In this document: piece after piece, positions 7,870-17,001 of the stretch | How the letters are laid out: the number at the start of each line of letters is the position of its first letter | Numbering within the stretch: position 1 is the first letter of the stretch | Assembly (NCBI GenBank): GCA_016223105.1 | Contig: JACRPR010000066.1 | Span: 1-42,776 of the forward strand | Source of the DNA: Chloroflexota bacterium | Lineage (GTDB): Bacteria > Chloroflexota > Anaerolineae > UBA4142 | Length of the DNA: 42,776 nt | Direction: 5' to 3' | Translations under genes and position numbers: made by a program | The notes under the pieces: generated by a model | The model's input: only the letters and a program-made list of their open reading frames with translations | What the model was told of the DNA's origin: nothing | Databases searched by the model: none

Positions 7870-10620
7870 TTACGCGGTTGTTTTGCGAATGAACCACCCG
7901 CTCAAGCGTCGAGTCCAGAACACGGCTAAAGCCGTTACTACAAACAAAGTTGCACAACTGATGATCGCGCCAAGCGTGAACGACAGTGGGCGATATTCAA
8001 AAACAATCGTGTGTGCGCCGGGCGCGAGCGCAAGCGCGCGAAAAATATAATCGGCGCGCTGAATCGGCGTTTCAATTCCATTTACAAACGCGACCCAGCC
8101 GGGAAACCAGGAATCGGTCAGCACGAGATAGCCGGGCGCGTCGGTTTGCGCTTGGATGACAACGCGATGTGCGGTGGATTCGATCACCGCGACGCGCTCA
8201 TTCGCGGCGGCGTTGCCCGGTAAATTGATCGGCGGCGCATCGTTGAGCAACACCAAGCGCGCGGGATCGAAATCCGCGCGTTGCATGCGCGCAAGCGTTT
8301 GATCGTCCGGCACAAATTCGGCGCGCGGCGCGATGAACGCGCGCGGCAGTGCATCGCGATTTTCCCATTGCGCCGCGACGTTGCTTCGAAACGCGAGCGC
8401 GAGATCGTTCCGTCCCAGCAACGCGGACAGTGCAACGGATTTCCCGGTTTCATCGCGCAGTTCGACGCGCTCGATCATCAATCCAGCCAATGGCAAATTC
8501 GAACGCGCGCCGATTGCGGTGATCACACTCGCGGGAATTTGAAAACGCGCGACGAATTTGCGTCCGGTGAAATCGCGCCCGATCTCACGCAAGTACGCCG
8601 GGAACGCGAGCGACGCGTCGGGCTTGCGATGATTGGCGCGCGCGAGTCCGTCCATCGCCCAGTCCGCGGTTTCGATACCGAGTCGAATCGGCAAAGATAT
8701 TGTTTCGCCATTTTGCAATTGGAGCAACACTACGCCCGCGACAAATTCATCCGGCAAATCGGTGGTTTGATCGGTGTACGAAATAATTTCGATCTGTGTC
8801 GCGCGCGTCGGCGTGATGCCGGGCATTTGGCGCAACAGTTCGAGCGTGAGTCCGCCGTGCGGTTCCATTTCATCGAATTGCGGCGCGTCGCCGGCAACGA
8901 CCGTTTCGAGCGGCAAAATATAATAACGCACGTTCAGCAAATTTCGCATCGTCGGCGTCATTGCGCGCACATATTCATCGTTGCGCGCCAGCGCGAGCGG
9001 CGCGTAAATTTCAATGCCTTCTTTTGCGTACTGGAGCGCGAAATTCGGAATCAGCGCGGCGCGCACCGCGCTCGCCGACAATGCCGGGATGCGATTCGAG
9101 TACGCCCTGCCCGCGCGCATTTGCTGGAGATTTCGCAACGCGCGCGTTACTTCAGTCGGCGGAACGGTTGGATTGAGCGGTTGCAACATCACCGCAAACA
9201 GCGCGAGATCGAAAATCGCGAGCGCGAGAATGATCGTCGCGAACAATCGCCGATTGAGCGCGCGTCGCCACGCGCCGATCAGTGTCGCGCCGATCCCGAG
9301 CATCAGCGCGAACGGCAACCACGTCCACACGTCCGACCACATTTCAAATGGCGCGTTAGCCGCGAGCCAGATTGTTCCCAGCGCGCCAATCATTCCGATC
9401 ACACCAACGAACCACGCGGCGCGCGATCGTTCAGCGCGCAAACGATTTTGCAATTCTTGAAATCCAAACGCGGCGAGCCATGCGAACGCGAAGGTGAACG
9501 GGAAAAGAAAACGCGCCGGGACGCGAAAGCGATTAAAGACCGGCACATTGTAGAGCCACTCGTACAGCGGATTCGATCTGCCGAGCGCGAGCGCGAGCGC
9601 GAGCAATCCGAACGCGAATAAAAACCAGGTTCGCGCATCGCGGCGCAGAATCGGCGCGAGGAGCGAGAGCGCGAACGGCGCGATTCCCAGGTACGCCCAA
9701 AATTCCATCGTATCGCTCGCCGCTGAATCGAAATACCAAAACGGCAAAACAAATTGCGTGAGCGCGCCCGGATCGAGCGAGAGAAAGGTGAAAAAACTAA
9801 AGCCCATTTCCTTGCCGCGAATCGAATAATCCATCAATTCAAACGTGGGCAGTAACTGTACCGCGCCAATGCCCGCGCCGATCACAATTGGCGCGAGGGT
9901 TGTGAGCGTCGCGCGCACGTAGGGCAAATTTATAAATTTACCCCACCGCGTTGACGCGCGCGCGTAGGGCAAATTGGAAAATTTGCCCCACAGCATCGGC
10001 GCGGCGATTCCAAAAAACCCAAACGCAAATAAACTGAGCAAGGTCATCGGCGGAAAACCGGCGAGAAATTGCAAACCGATGATCGCGCCGGCGAACAACA
10101 ACCAGCGCGCATCGAATGGCGCGCGCCAATAGCGGTGTTGGCACAATACCAACCAGGGCAACCAGGACGCGACGGTGAGGTGCGGCGCGTGTTGCAAATG
10201 GGCAATAAAAAAACCGCCGAAGCCGAAACAAAAACCGGCAAGTGTCGCGCTCGCGACATTCAAACCGATGGAACGGGCAAGCGCGTACATTCCAACCGAT
10301 GCCCACGCGACGTGAAATAAAATCGTGAACGCGACCGCGTGATGCGCGGGAAAAATCAAAACGGACACCAGGTTGAGCGGATAGAGCGCGCCGATTTGTC
10401 CTTCGGCGAAAAGCGGAAAGCCGCCTTGCAAGTACGGCGTCCACAACGGCACGCGCCCTTGCGCGAGCGCGCGTTGCAATTCCAGCCGCGTCGGATAAAA
10501 TAGCCGGAAAATATCGTTCGCAAAAAAAACTTGGGCACCCAGCGTTACCGGCAAATAGAAAACAAAATGCCAGAGCGCGAAAAATGCAAGCGCGAAAAAA
10601 TCCGGCAACTTGTTTTTCAT
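7870..10620 (-). CDS. YfhO-like large membrane protein
   Basis: 916-residue protein resembling the YfhO family of bacterial membrane proteins, a GT-C-related group implicated in cell-envelope glycosylation. The N-terminal loop has FFANDIFRLFYPTR and PLWTPYLQGGFPLFAEGQ. About a dozen membrane helices follow to around residue 480, then a long extracytoplasmic part. The C-terminus has the hallmark APGYLVLTDSWFPGWVAFVN and PGAHTIVFEYRP, ending in a last membrane helix. Start ATG 10620 overlaps the preceding stop as ATGA, so it is probably coupled to the gene upstream. Two in-frame copies of a 27-bp palindromic repeat lie inside it (9919-9990). It lacks the beta-sandwich module of its neighbours and has the family's own C-terminal domain instead. 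Confidence 0.85.
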   Translation of the reverse strand: MKNKLPDFFALAFFALWHFVFYLPVTLGAQVFFANDIFRLFYPTRLELQRALAQGRVPLWTPYLQGGFPLFAEGQIGALYPLNLVSVLIFPAHHAVAFTILFHVAWASVGMYALARSIGLNVASATLAGFCFGFGGFFIAHLQHAPHLTVASWLPWLVLCQHRYWRAPFDARWLLFAGAIIGLQFLAGFPPMTLLSLFAFGFFGIAAPMLWGKFSNLPYARASTRWGKFINLPYVRATLTTLAPIVIGAGIGAVQLLPTFELMDYSIRGKEMGFSFFTFLSLDPGALTQFVLPFWYFDSAASDTMEFWAYLGIAPFALSLLAPILRRDARTWFLFAFGLLALALALGRSNPLYEWLYNVPVFNRFRVPARFLFPFTFAFAWLAAFGFQELQNRLRAERSRAAWFVGVIGMIGALGTIWLAANAPFEMWSDVWTWLPFALMLGIGATLIGAWRRALNRRLFATIILALAIFDLALFAVMLQPLNPTVPPTEVTRALRNLQQMRAGRAYSNRIPALSASAVRAALIPNFALQYAKEGIEIYAPLALARNDEYVRAMTPTMRNLLNVRYYILPLETVVAGDAPQFDEMEPHGGLTLELLRQMPGITPTRATQIEIISYTDQTTDLPDEFVAGVVLLQLQNGETISLPIRLGIETADWAMDGLARANHRKPDASLAFPAYLREIGRDFTGRKFVARFQIPASVITAIGARSNLPLAGLMIERVELRDETGKSVALSALLGRNDLALAFRSNVAAQWENRDALPRAFIAPRAEFVPDDQTLARMQRADFDPARLVLLNDAPPINLPGNAAANERVAVIESTAHRVVIQAQTDAPGYLVLTDSWFPGWVAFVNGIETPIQRADYIFRALALAPGAHTIVFEYRPLSFTLGAIISCATLFVVTALAVFWTRRLSGWFIRKTTA
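9919..9990. repeat. two palindromic repeat units inside the YfhO-like gene
   Basis: Units 9919-9945 and 9964-9990, 45 bp apart, each run from GTAGGGCAAATT to an inverted AATTTG/ACCCCA end, so each is itself an imperfect palindrome. They encode the near-duplicate peptides WGKFSNLPYARA and WGKFINLPYVRA in tandem. The 45-bp period equals 15 codons, so the frame is kept. This looks like a dispersed intergenic palindrome that has invaded a coding region. Confidence 0.8.
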
Positions 10621-12346
10621 TCAATCACTCGAAACGATCCCAGCAGAATCGTATCGCCGGACGCATCCGCGCGCGCGAGCCGTTGCATCGTTTGTAAATC
10701 GTACCAGCCGATTTGCACTTGGTATTCGCCGGGTGGAACGTCGGCGTCAATCGGAATAATCAAATAGTCGAGCACGCGTTGGCGCGCGCGCCAGGTTGTC
10801 GTCGGCGCGCGCCCGCGTTGCGGCTGGCTATCCGCGCCGGCGATACTTGCGCCGGCGGCAGTCGTTAGGTGCGCGAACAGCGTGTAATCTCTCGCCGGGC
10901 GTTGCGCGGCGCGCCAATGCAAAATCGCGATGAACGCTTCGCCGCGCCGCGCGGTCGTGTTGACGATTTCGATTTTTTCGAGCGCAATCGAATTTTCAAA
11001 TTGAATCGGCAGGGCAACTTCCACGGTCGCATTCGGCTGAACTGCTTGTTCTTTAAAGCGTCCCGGTTCGTCGTAATAGTACACGAACGCGGCGGAATGA
11101 TTTTGCAACGCCGCGTCGCGCGGCTGATCAATTCCGTTCACGGTAACGTTCGCGCCGTACCGCAAAAACATCAAGCCGGAAATATCGAGCGTTTGCAGAG
11201 GCATCTCCAAAAAATACAGATAGGTGCCGGGCGCGACCGTCGGATGCGTTTGATAAATCGCGCGAAATTGTTGGCGCAGTTGGCGCGTAAACCCGGCGCG
11301 ATTTTCGATCCGTTCGCCAATCGTCGCGCTGTTGAAAAAAATAAACAGCGCGAGCGCGAGCCACACAATCGCGCGCGCCCAACGTGAGTTTGCAAACGCG
11401 ACCAGGATCGCATCAAACGCAATCGCGTACCCCGCGGCAGTCGCGAGCAGGGGCAAGTACAAATAACGCGGATTCGTGAGATGCGCGGGAATCGGCGAGA
11501 GAATGAGCGTGGGCAAAATCGCGGCGGCGAGCAAAAACCTCCAGCGCCGGTCGCGCGTGAATGCCAACACGATCAAGCTTACAAGCGCAATGATCAGCGC
11601 GACGCGTCGCGCGGTTTCGTCCAGCTCCAGCGGCAGAGCGTCTGCGTAAAAACGCTTTGCGTCGCGACGATCAGATAGAGCGGCGCATACGCCAGCACGA
11701 TGACCAGAAACACGGTGTAACGTTTCATCAACGCGAAAAATGAAACCGGCTTGCCGATCAACACGCGGTCGGCAATGCACAAGAGCGCGGGCAAAACCAC
11801 GGTGATTTCTTTCGAGAGGATCGCGCCGATAAACGCGAGATGCGCGAACAAAAATTTTTCGCGTCGCGCCGTTTCGAGATAATCCAGCCACGCCCACAAC
11901 GCGCTCAGCGCGAAAATGCCGGCGAGCGGATCGTGCACGGCGGGCCAGAACACGGTCATGCTCGGCAACGCAAAGGTCGCGTACAGCAAACCCGCGATCA
12001 AGCCGACGCGCGCTTTGCCGGTGATGCGCCGGGCGAGCGCGTAGAGCAATATCGAATTGAGCGCGTGATATGCGATCTGAATGAAATGATAGCCACTCGG
12101 CTCGCCGCGTAAAAACGCGTACGCGATTTTCCATTGCAGACCAACGAGCGGACGATACCAAAAGATCTGCCGCCACGGATCGAAAATGCGCGCGAGAAAT
12201 TCAACGCCGTCCGCGCGCGCGACCAGGTCGAGATGCAAATAATCGTCCGTCCAAAATCCCAGCCCCAGCGCGGGAAAATACGCGATCAATCCCGCGCTCG
12301 CAATGATCAACGCATGAAACCAGGTTAAATGTCGAGTCAGCAACAT
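10617..12346 (-). pseudogene. GT-C membrane glycosyltransferase-like gene with a 1-nt frameshift
   Basis: The N-terminal half (from ATG 12346, preceded by GGGGAG) reads FWTDDYLHLDLVARADG, with the GT-C acidic loop, and several membrane helices up to APLYLIVATQSVF. The frame then runs into a stop at about 11594. The next frame continues as YADALPLELDETARRVALII and on to a complete C-terminal beta-sandwich module (DYTLFAHLTTAAG, PTTTWRARQ, PPGEYQVQIGWYD). Adding one base at the A5 run 11648-11652 (T5 on the coding strand) joins both halves into about 576 residues, close to the 608-residue paralogue downstream. It could be a real pseudogene or a homopolymer sequencing error. Its stop overlaps the YfhO-like start (ATGA). 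A strong divergent promoter lies upstream. Confidence 0.8.
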
Positions 12347-12394
12347 CCGCTCCCCAACGCGCGGCGTGGATGCGCGCGCCGCGCGAGTACGCGT

Positions 12395-12423
12395 ATTGTA
12401 TTCCGGGCGTAACACGGTGTCAA
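12395..12423 (-). promoter_or_regulatory. sigma70-like promoter for the leftward GT-C/YfhO/FIST run
   Basis: On the minus strand, TTGACA (12418-12423) and TACAAT (12395-12400) are separated by exactly 17 nt. Transcription would begin near 12388, about 40 nt before ATG 12346. It lies back to back with the rightward promoter at 12459-12486. Confidence 0.65.
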
Positions 12424-12458
12424 TTTTGAATTGGATGACCGCCCGCGCGCAAATAGTT

Positions 12459-12486
12459 TTGACCCACGCGCGGAAACGCGTATAAT
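12459..12486 (+). promoter_or_regulatory. sigma70-like promoter for the rightward GT-C/GNAT/DegT/flavoprotein run
   Basis: TTGACC (12459-12464) and a perfect TATAAT (12481-12486) are separated by 16 nt. Expected start of transcription is near 12493, about 29 nt before ATG 12522. With the leftward promoter it occupies the 175-nt divergent intergenic region, where nothing else was seen. Confidence 0.7.
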
Positions 12487-12521
12487 GTCCGCGCATTGGT
12501 CCATTGGATAGGATTCGTGAA

Positions 12522-13841
12522 ATGTCGGCTAGGCAACGAACGGCGTTGGCGCTCTTTATCGGCGCGTTTCTCGTTTATAATTTTCCACTCGCGTATGATC
12601 TGATCCACAAACCCTTCTTTGGTTGGGTGGCGGGACAAGATGTCGTCTCCACCACGTTCTTGCCGCTCGCGCTGTTCGAGCGTGGCGATTTCACCCTCGC
12701 CCAATACGAAAATTTTTTCCGCACGAATTGGCGCAGTCCCTACTTTATCGCGGACGTGAACGGGCAAATCGTATCGCGTTATCCGGTCATCGGCGCGGTG
12801 CTCGCACTCCCGTTTTACGGCGTGCCATTGGGCACGGGCTGGATCGCCAATCCACAAAAAAGTTGGTTGCAATTTCCGTGGAGCGTCTTTTTTCCCGGCA
12901 AAGTCGCGGCGGCAACGCTCACCGCCCTCGCGGTGGTGATGTTCTTTTTTTGTGCGCGCGCATTGACGGATCGCGCGACGAGCGCGGCATTGGCAATTGG
13001 GTTCGGATTCGCGACGAGCGTGTGGTCTACCGCCTCGCAAGGATTGTGGCAACACACGCCGAGCATTTTGTTGCAATTGATCGCGCTCTGGTTTATTTTG
13101 CGCGGCACGCGCGGCGATCCGCGCGCGCTTGCGCCGGGCGCGTTTTTTCTTTCCGCCGCGACGATGGCGCGTCAAAGCGTCGGATTGACCGCGCTCGTCT
13201 GGACGCTCTATGTTGTGATCGCGGCGCGCCCGGCAATCTGGCGATGGATCGTGTGGGCGATTCCGCCGGTCCTCCTCACGCTCGCGTACAACGCGACGTA
13301 TAACGGATCGCCGTTCGTCTTTGGTTATCAGGACGGCGTCGCTGAAGTTTTGCGCGTGCCGCGCGTCGAATCCATCGCCGGGTTGTTGATTAGTCCGAGT
13401 CGCGGGTTGCTGGTGTACTCGCCATTTTTTATTTTTGTGTTATGCAGTTTCAAAAATTTTGGCGCGCGGCGTTTATTTTATTTTTTCACCGCGATCACAT
13501 TCGGGCTGGGCTTTTTTCTGCTCGCGTCATTCGAAGCGTGGGACGGTGGCTGGGGTTATGGCACACGCCTCTTGACCGATGTCCTGCCGTACGCGATGTT
13601 CTGGCTCATCCCGGCGTACACGCAATTACGCGGCGCGGGACGCACGATTTTTTGGTCGCTCGCCGGGTTCGCGCTGATGTTGCAAAGTTTTGGCTTGTGG
13701 GATTATGGCGCGCGCTGGCATTGGCACTGGGAAAATTATCATCCCGATTTTTGGAACATTGCGCGCAACGAACCCTGGTTTTATCTGAACGAGTACGCGG
13801 CAATGGCGCAACATTTTTTCCGGGTTTATTTTGGGCGATGA
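12522..13841 (+). CDS. GT-C-like integral membrane protein
   Basis: 439-residue membrane protein. ATG 12522 (MSARQRTALAL) is preferred over the in-frame TTG at 12504. It fits the general GT-C/ArnT-like plan: a first helix, an extracytoplasmic loop with an acidic residue (GWVAGQDVVSTTFLP), then about ten helices. The loop EAWDGGWGYGTRLLTDVLPY after the middle helices is typical of a family of uncharacterised bacterial membrane glycosyltransferase-like proteins. It lacks the C-terminal beta-sandwich module found in the minus-strand paralogues. First gene of a plus-strand run; its TGA overlaps the next start as ATGA. Enzyme activity is inferred from fold-level resemblance only. Confidence 0.7.
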   Translation: MSARQRTALALFIGAFLVYNFPLAYDLIHKPFFGWVAGQDVVSTTFLPLALFERGDFTLAQYENFFRTNWRSPYFIADVNGQIVSRYPVIGAVLALPFYGVPLGTGWIANPQKSWLQFPWSVFFPGKVAAATLTALAVVMFFFCARALTDRATSAALAIGFGFATSVWSTASQGLWQHTPSILLQLIALWFILRGTRGDPRALAPGAFFLSAATMARQSVGLTALVWTLYVVIAARPAIWRWIVWAIPPVLLTLAYNATYNGSPFVFGYQDGVAEVLRVPRVESIAGLLISPSRGLLVYSPFFIFVLCSFKNFGARRLFYFFTAITFGLGFFLLASFEAWDGGWGYGTRLLTDVLPYAMFWLIPAYTQLRGAGRTIFWSLAGFALMLQSFGLWDYGARWHWHWENYHPDFWNIARNEPWFYLNEYAAMAQHFFRVYFGR

Positions 13842-14242
13842 ATCGATCCTTCATTTTGCGCGCGTCCGATCATCCGACACTCGCGCTTTGCACCATAAAA
13901 CGCGCGGATTGCGAAAACTTGCGCGAATGGAAAAACGCCAATCGGTTCGCGTTTTTCCATCAAGCGTTGATCACGCCCGAACAACAAGCGCAGTGGTTCG
14001 AAAATTATTTGACACGCGCGTACGATTATATGTTCATCGTCCAGGTGGATGCGCGCGCGCTTGGATGTATGGGCTTTCGGCTGATCGAAAATCACGCCGA
14101 CGTGTACTATGTGATTTTGGGTGACCGCGCGATGGGCAAACGCGGTTGGATGCGCGCGGCGCACGACATATATTTTGATTTCGCGCTCGATGCGGATGAA
14201 TTCCAAGCGTGTCAATTTGAAATCGTTCGCTATAGACGTTAA
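13838..14242 (+). CDS. GNAT-type N-acetyltransferase, short
   Basis: 134-residue protein starting at ATG 13838, overlapping the upstream stop (ATGA). It has the layout of a GNAT acetyltransferase of the sugar- or ribosomal-protein type: an N-terminal strand (FILRASDH), NLREWKNANRFAFFHQALIT, then EQQAQWFENYL, YDYMFIVQVD and LGCMGFRLIE. The acetyl-CoA loop (GDRAMGKRGWMRAAHD) is degenerate. The usual C-terminal strand and helix after the loop are short, since homology stops near FEIVRYRR, so it may be C-terminally truncated. Placed directly before a DegT-type aminotransferase, it could acetylate an amino sugar, as WecD does beside WecE; this is inferred from context. Confidence 0.6.
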   Translation: MNRSFILRASDHPTLALCTIKRADCENLREWKNANRFAFFHQALITPEQQAQWFENYLTRAYDYMFIVQVDARALGCMGFRLIENHADVYYVILGDRAMGKRGWMRAAHDIYFDFALDADEFQACQFEIVRYRR

Positions 14243-14256
14243 GAAAATGAATTGGA

Positions 14257-14297
14257 ATTCAAACTTCCGAAATCGCGGAGATTTCGGAAGTTTGAAT
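14257..14297. repeat. 17-bp-stem palindrome, copy 1
   Basis: ATTCAAACTTCCGAAAT (14257-14273) is followed by a 7-nt loop and its exact inverse (14281-14297). It sits between the GNAT stop and the aminotransferase start. The same core palindrome occurs at 21029-21073, so it is a dispersed repeat and not merely a local terminator. Confidence 0.85.
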
Positions 14298-14321
14298 CGC
14301 CGCTTGAACAGGAGCAATCTC

Positions 14322-15425
14322 GTGATCTCTGTATTCGGTTCGAAAGTGGGAATGGAAGAAGTGGAAGAAATTCGGTCGAGCATCGACGCGCAATGGATGG
14401 GCATCGGACCCAAGTCGCGCGCGTTTGAGCAAGCGTTCGCCGAACGTTTGGGTTTGACCGGCTTGGCATTGTTGGACAGCGGCTCGAACAGTTTATACCT
14501 GGCGGTGAAACTTTTGAACCTGCCCGCCGGCGCCGAAGTGATCTTGCCCTCGTTCACTTGGATTTCGTGCGCGCACGCGGTTGTGCTTGCCGGGTGCGTG
14601 CCGGTTTTTTGCGACGTTGATCTCGCGACGCAGAACGTTACCGCTGAAACCATCGCGCCGCATCGCACTGCCAAAACCGGCGCGATTATGGTCGTGCATT
14701 ACGCCGGCAAGCCGGTGCGAATGAAACCGATTCTTGATCTAGGTTTGCCGGTGATCGAAGACGCCGCGCATGCAGTGGATTCCAAACTCGGCGGCGTCGC
14801 GTGCGGCGCGTTGGGCGATGTCGGCATCTACAGTTTCGACGCGGTAAAAAATTTGGCGATGGGCGAAGGCGGCGGCGTAACTGCGCGCAACCCAGACTGG
14901 ATCGCGCGCGCGCGCACGTTGCGCTACTGCGGCATCGGCAAATCCGGCTTTGAGGCATCCGCGAATAAAGACCGCTGGTGGGAATACAACATCGTGGATT
15001 TCTTTCCGAAATTTTTGCCCAACGACATTATGGCTTCGATTGGGCTGGCGCAGTTACGCAAGCTTGATCAGATGCAAGCGTATCGCAAATTCATTTGGGA
15101 AACGTATCAACGCGAATTTGCGAACCTGGGTTGGTTGCAGTGTCCGCAAGACCCGGCGCGCGACGAACAACATTCGTACTTTACGTATTTCGCGCGCGTG
15201 CCCGGCGGCAAACGTGATCGGCTCGCGAAATATCTGTACGCGCATGGCATCTATACCACTCTGCGGTATCATCCGTTGCACCTGAACGCGATCTATCAAT
15301 CGTCCGCGCGCCTGCCGAATTCGGAACAGTTGAACGAAGACGGCTTGAATTTACCCCTCCATCCCAATTTGAGCGCGGCGGACATTGACCAGATCATTAC
15401 CACGCTCAAACAATTTGCCGCGTAG
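14322..15425 (+). CDS. DegT/DnrJ/EryC1-family sugar aminotransferase
   Basis: 367-residue PLP-dependent enzyme that would aminate a nucleotide keto-sugar. GTG 14322 is chosen because AGGAG (14310-14314) lies 7 nt upstream; the longer open frame runs back through the palindrome and is unlikely to be translated. Visible motifs: LDSGSNSLYLAVKLL (substrate/phosphate region), EVILPSFTWISCAHAV, PVIEDAAHAVDS (Asp that contacts the PLP ring), and SFDAVKNLAMGEGG with the Schiff-base lysine at K176. The length is normal for the family and no gap is evident. Together with the adjacent GNAT it suggests an acetamido-sugar route feeding the local glycosyltransferases. The exact sugar cannot be read from the sequence. 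Confidence 0.9.
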   Translation: MISVFGSKVGMEEVEEIRSSIDAQWMGIGPKSRAFEQAFAERLGLTGLALLDSGSNSLYLAVKLLNLPAGAEVILPSFTWISCAHAVVLAGCVPVFCDVDLATQNVTAETIAPHRTAKTGAIMVVHYAGKPVRMKPILDLGLPVIEDAAHAVDSKLGGVACGALGDVGIYSFDAVKNLAMGEGGGVTARNPDWIARARTLRYCGIGKSGFEASANKDRWWEYNIVDFFPKFLPNDIMASIGLAQLRKLDQMQAYRKFIWETYQREFANLGWLQCPQDPARDEQHSYFTYFARVPGGKRDRLAKYLYAHGIYTTLRYHPLHLNAIYQSSARLPNSEQLNEDGLNLPLHPNLSAADIDQIITTLKQFAA

Positions 15426-15466
15426 GTTTGTCAAAATTAAATTGTAGAACTGCACACAATCGTGGC

Positions 15467-15506
15467 GCGGCTTTTCCAAGCCGCTAATGCGGGCTAGAAA
15501 GCCCGC
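15467..15506. repeat. paired short hairpins (REP-like)
   Basis: Two adjacent stem-loops: GCGGCTT (15467-15473) with AAGCCGC (15478-15484), and GCGGGCT (15489-15495) with AGCCCGC (15500-15506). They occupy the intergenic region 15426-15578 between the aminotransferase and the flavoprotein and could attenuate or stabilise the transcript. Confidence 0.65.
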
Positions 15507-15578
15507 ACCACATCCGTGACCAGGATTGCGTGGGGGCTACCCAATCACCCGAACGCTAGAAAAATAACGAGAAGTGAA

Positions 15579-16985
15579 TTGACCCAATCAACAATCAATC
15601 CATCCAATTCCGGTGTCATTGCGATTTTAGGCGCGGGATGCGCCGGGCTGTCCGCGGCACTGCGCCTGACCCAGCGCGGTTACGCGGTGGTCCTGCTCGA
15701 ACAGGCGGATCATGTCGGCGGACTCGCCGGGGGCGTGCATCTCAACGGCAACACGTACGAATACGGACCGCACACGTTTCACACCACCGATCCCGAAATC
15801 CTCAATGATATTTTGACGTTGATGGGCGACGAGTTGATTCCATATCGCCGCACCATCTTGATCAAATTCCTGGGAAATTATTTTAGTTTTCCGCTCGCGA
15901 TTCGCGACGTGTTGCACAAACTGCCGCCGCAAACCGTTCTGCATGCCGGGCTTTCCTTGGTGCGCCACTTTGTAAGCGGTCTGCTTCGCCCGCCCGCCGT
16001 CGAAACCTCCGAGACGATTTTGAAACGGTACTATGGCAACGTGCTTTACGAAATTTTTTTCAAGACGTACATCACGAGCGTGTGGGGCATCAGCCCGGCG
16101 GAATTTTCGCCGGCGTTTGCGCGCGAACGCATTCCGCGCATGAATGTGTTGGATGCGCTTGAAAAAATCCGGCTCGCGATTCGAAATCGGATCAAGCAAC
16201 CAGTGCAGACCGCGGGCTTTGTCGAAAACGTCGAAGGCAAACTGTACACCACGCGCAAAGGTTTTTCGCTGATCACCGAACGAATGGCGGAGCAAGTTAC
16301 GCAACGCGGCGGGCGCATCGAATTGAACGCGACGGTAACGCGCCTCACGCGGCAAGCCGCGCGCGTGCAACGGATCGAGTACACGCAAGCCGGCGAAACG
16401 CGACAGATTGAATGTGCCGGCGCGATCAACACGCTTGCGATCAATGAAATGGTTTTGATGACTGAACCTGGTTTTGACGCGTCCACGCTCACCGCCGCGC
16501 GCGCGTTGAAATTTCGCGCGCTCGTGTTCGTCGGGTTACTCGTGCGCCGCCCGACCGTGTTGCCGTCGTCGTTTATGTACTTTCGCCAACACTCGTTCAA
16601 TCGCATTTCGGATTTGGCGCAATTCGGTTTTCACATCACGCCGGCGGGATGTACTTTGCTCGTCGCGGAAATCAGTTGCGATGTAACCGATCGCGCGTGG
16701 ACGGATGAACCGTTCGCCAAGACTGCAGTGATCGAGGATTTGATCGCGGAAAAATTATTGGGCGCGGATGAGGTGATCGAAACGCATGTCTTTCGCGCGC
16801 GGCAGGCGTACCCGATTTACACCTTGAACTATGAAGCGCATTTGCAAACGCTCTTGCAAACCATCGCGCAAATGACCAATCTCGAAACCGCCGGACGCCA
16901 GGGGCGCTTTCAGTACGTCAACACGCATATCGCGATGAAGATGGGCTATCAAGCCGCGGATCGCTTGATCGCGAAATTAACCTAG
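15579..16985 (+). CDS. FAD-dependent oxidoreductase of the UDP-galactopyranose mutase/protoporphyrinogen-oxidase-like superfamily
   Basis: 468-residue flavoprotein. The dinucleotide-binding motif GAGCAG (G18, G20, G23) is followed by the acidic end of strand 2 (VVLLEQAD) and HVGGLAGG, then NTYEYGPHTFHTTDPEI. FLGNYFSFPL and YITSVWGISPAEFS are typical of the branch that includes UDP-galactopyranose mutase and related sugar-associated amine-oxidase-like proteins. The C-terminus has YPIYTLNYEAHL and the second FAD contact GRQGRFQYVNTHIAMKMGYQAAD. TTG 15579 is the preferred start; the open frame reaches GTG 15516, but that lies beside the hairpin repeats. Its context with an aminotransferase and GT-C genes favours a sugar role over tetrapyrrole metabolism. 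Confidence 0.8.
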   Translation: MTQSTINPSNSGVIAILGAGCAGLSAALRLTQRGYAVVLLEQADHVGGLAGGVHLNGNTYEYGPHTFHTTDPEILNDILTLMGDELIPYRRTILIKFLGNYFSFPLAIRDVLHKLPPQTVLHAGLSLVRHFVSGLLRPPAVETSETILKRYYGNVLYEIFFKTYITSVWGISPAEFSPAFARERIPRMNVLDALEKIRLAIRNRIKQPVQTAGFVENVEGKLYTTRKGFSLITERMAEQVTQRGGRIELNATVTRLTRQAARVQRIEYTQAGETRQIECAGAINTLAINEMVLMTEPGFDASTLTAARALKFRALVFVGLLVRRPTVLPSSFMYFRQHSFNRISDLAQFGFHITPAGCTLLVAEISCDVTDRAWTDEPFAKTAVIEDLIAEKLLGADEVIETHVFRARQAYPIYTLNYEAHLQTLLQTIAQMTNLETAGRQGRFQYVNTHIAMKMGYQAADRLIAKLT

Positions 16986-17001
16986 TTTTTTTGGCTCTTC
17001 A

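Noticed and set aside
8281-9621. 446-codon plus-strand ORF opposite the YfhO-like gene
   Set aside because: Arg/Gln/Glu-rich composition with no domain; the minus-strand frame has clear family motifs.
12420-13175. Long minus-strand ORF opposite the GT-C gene
   Set aside because: Arg/His-rich and low complexity, without any recognisable motif; it is a shadow caused by CGCG-rich codon use of the plus-strand gene.
14121-14321. Upstream extension of the DegT-type gene
   Set aside because: It overlaps the GNAT gene and passes through a palindrome; GTG 14322 has a good ribosome binding site.
15516-15578. GTG 15516 as start of the flavoprotein
   Set aside because: The added residues lie beside hairpin repeats and have no homology; TTG 15579 is closer to the conserved FAD motif.
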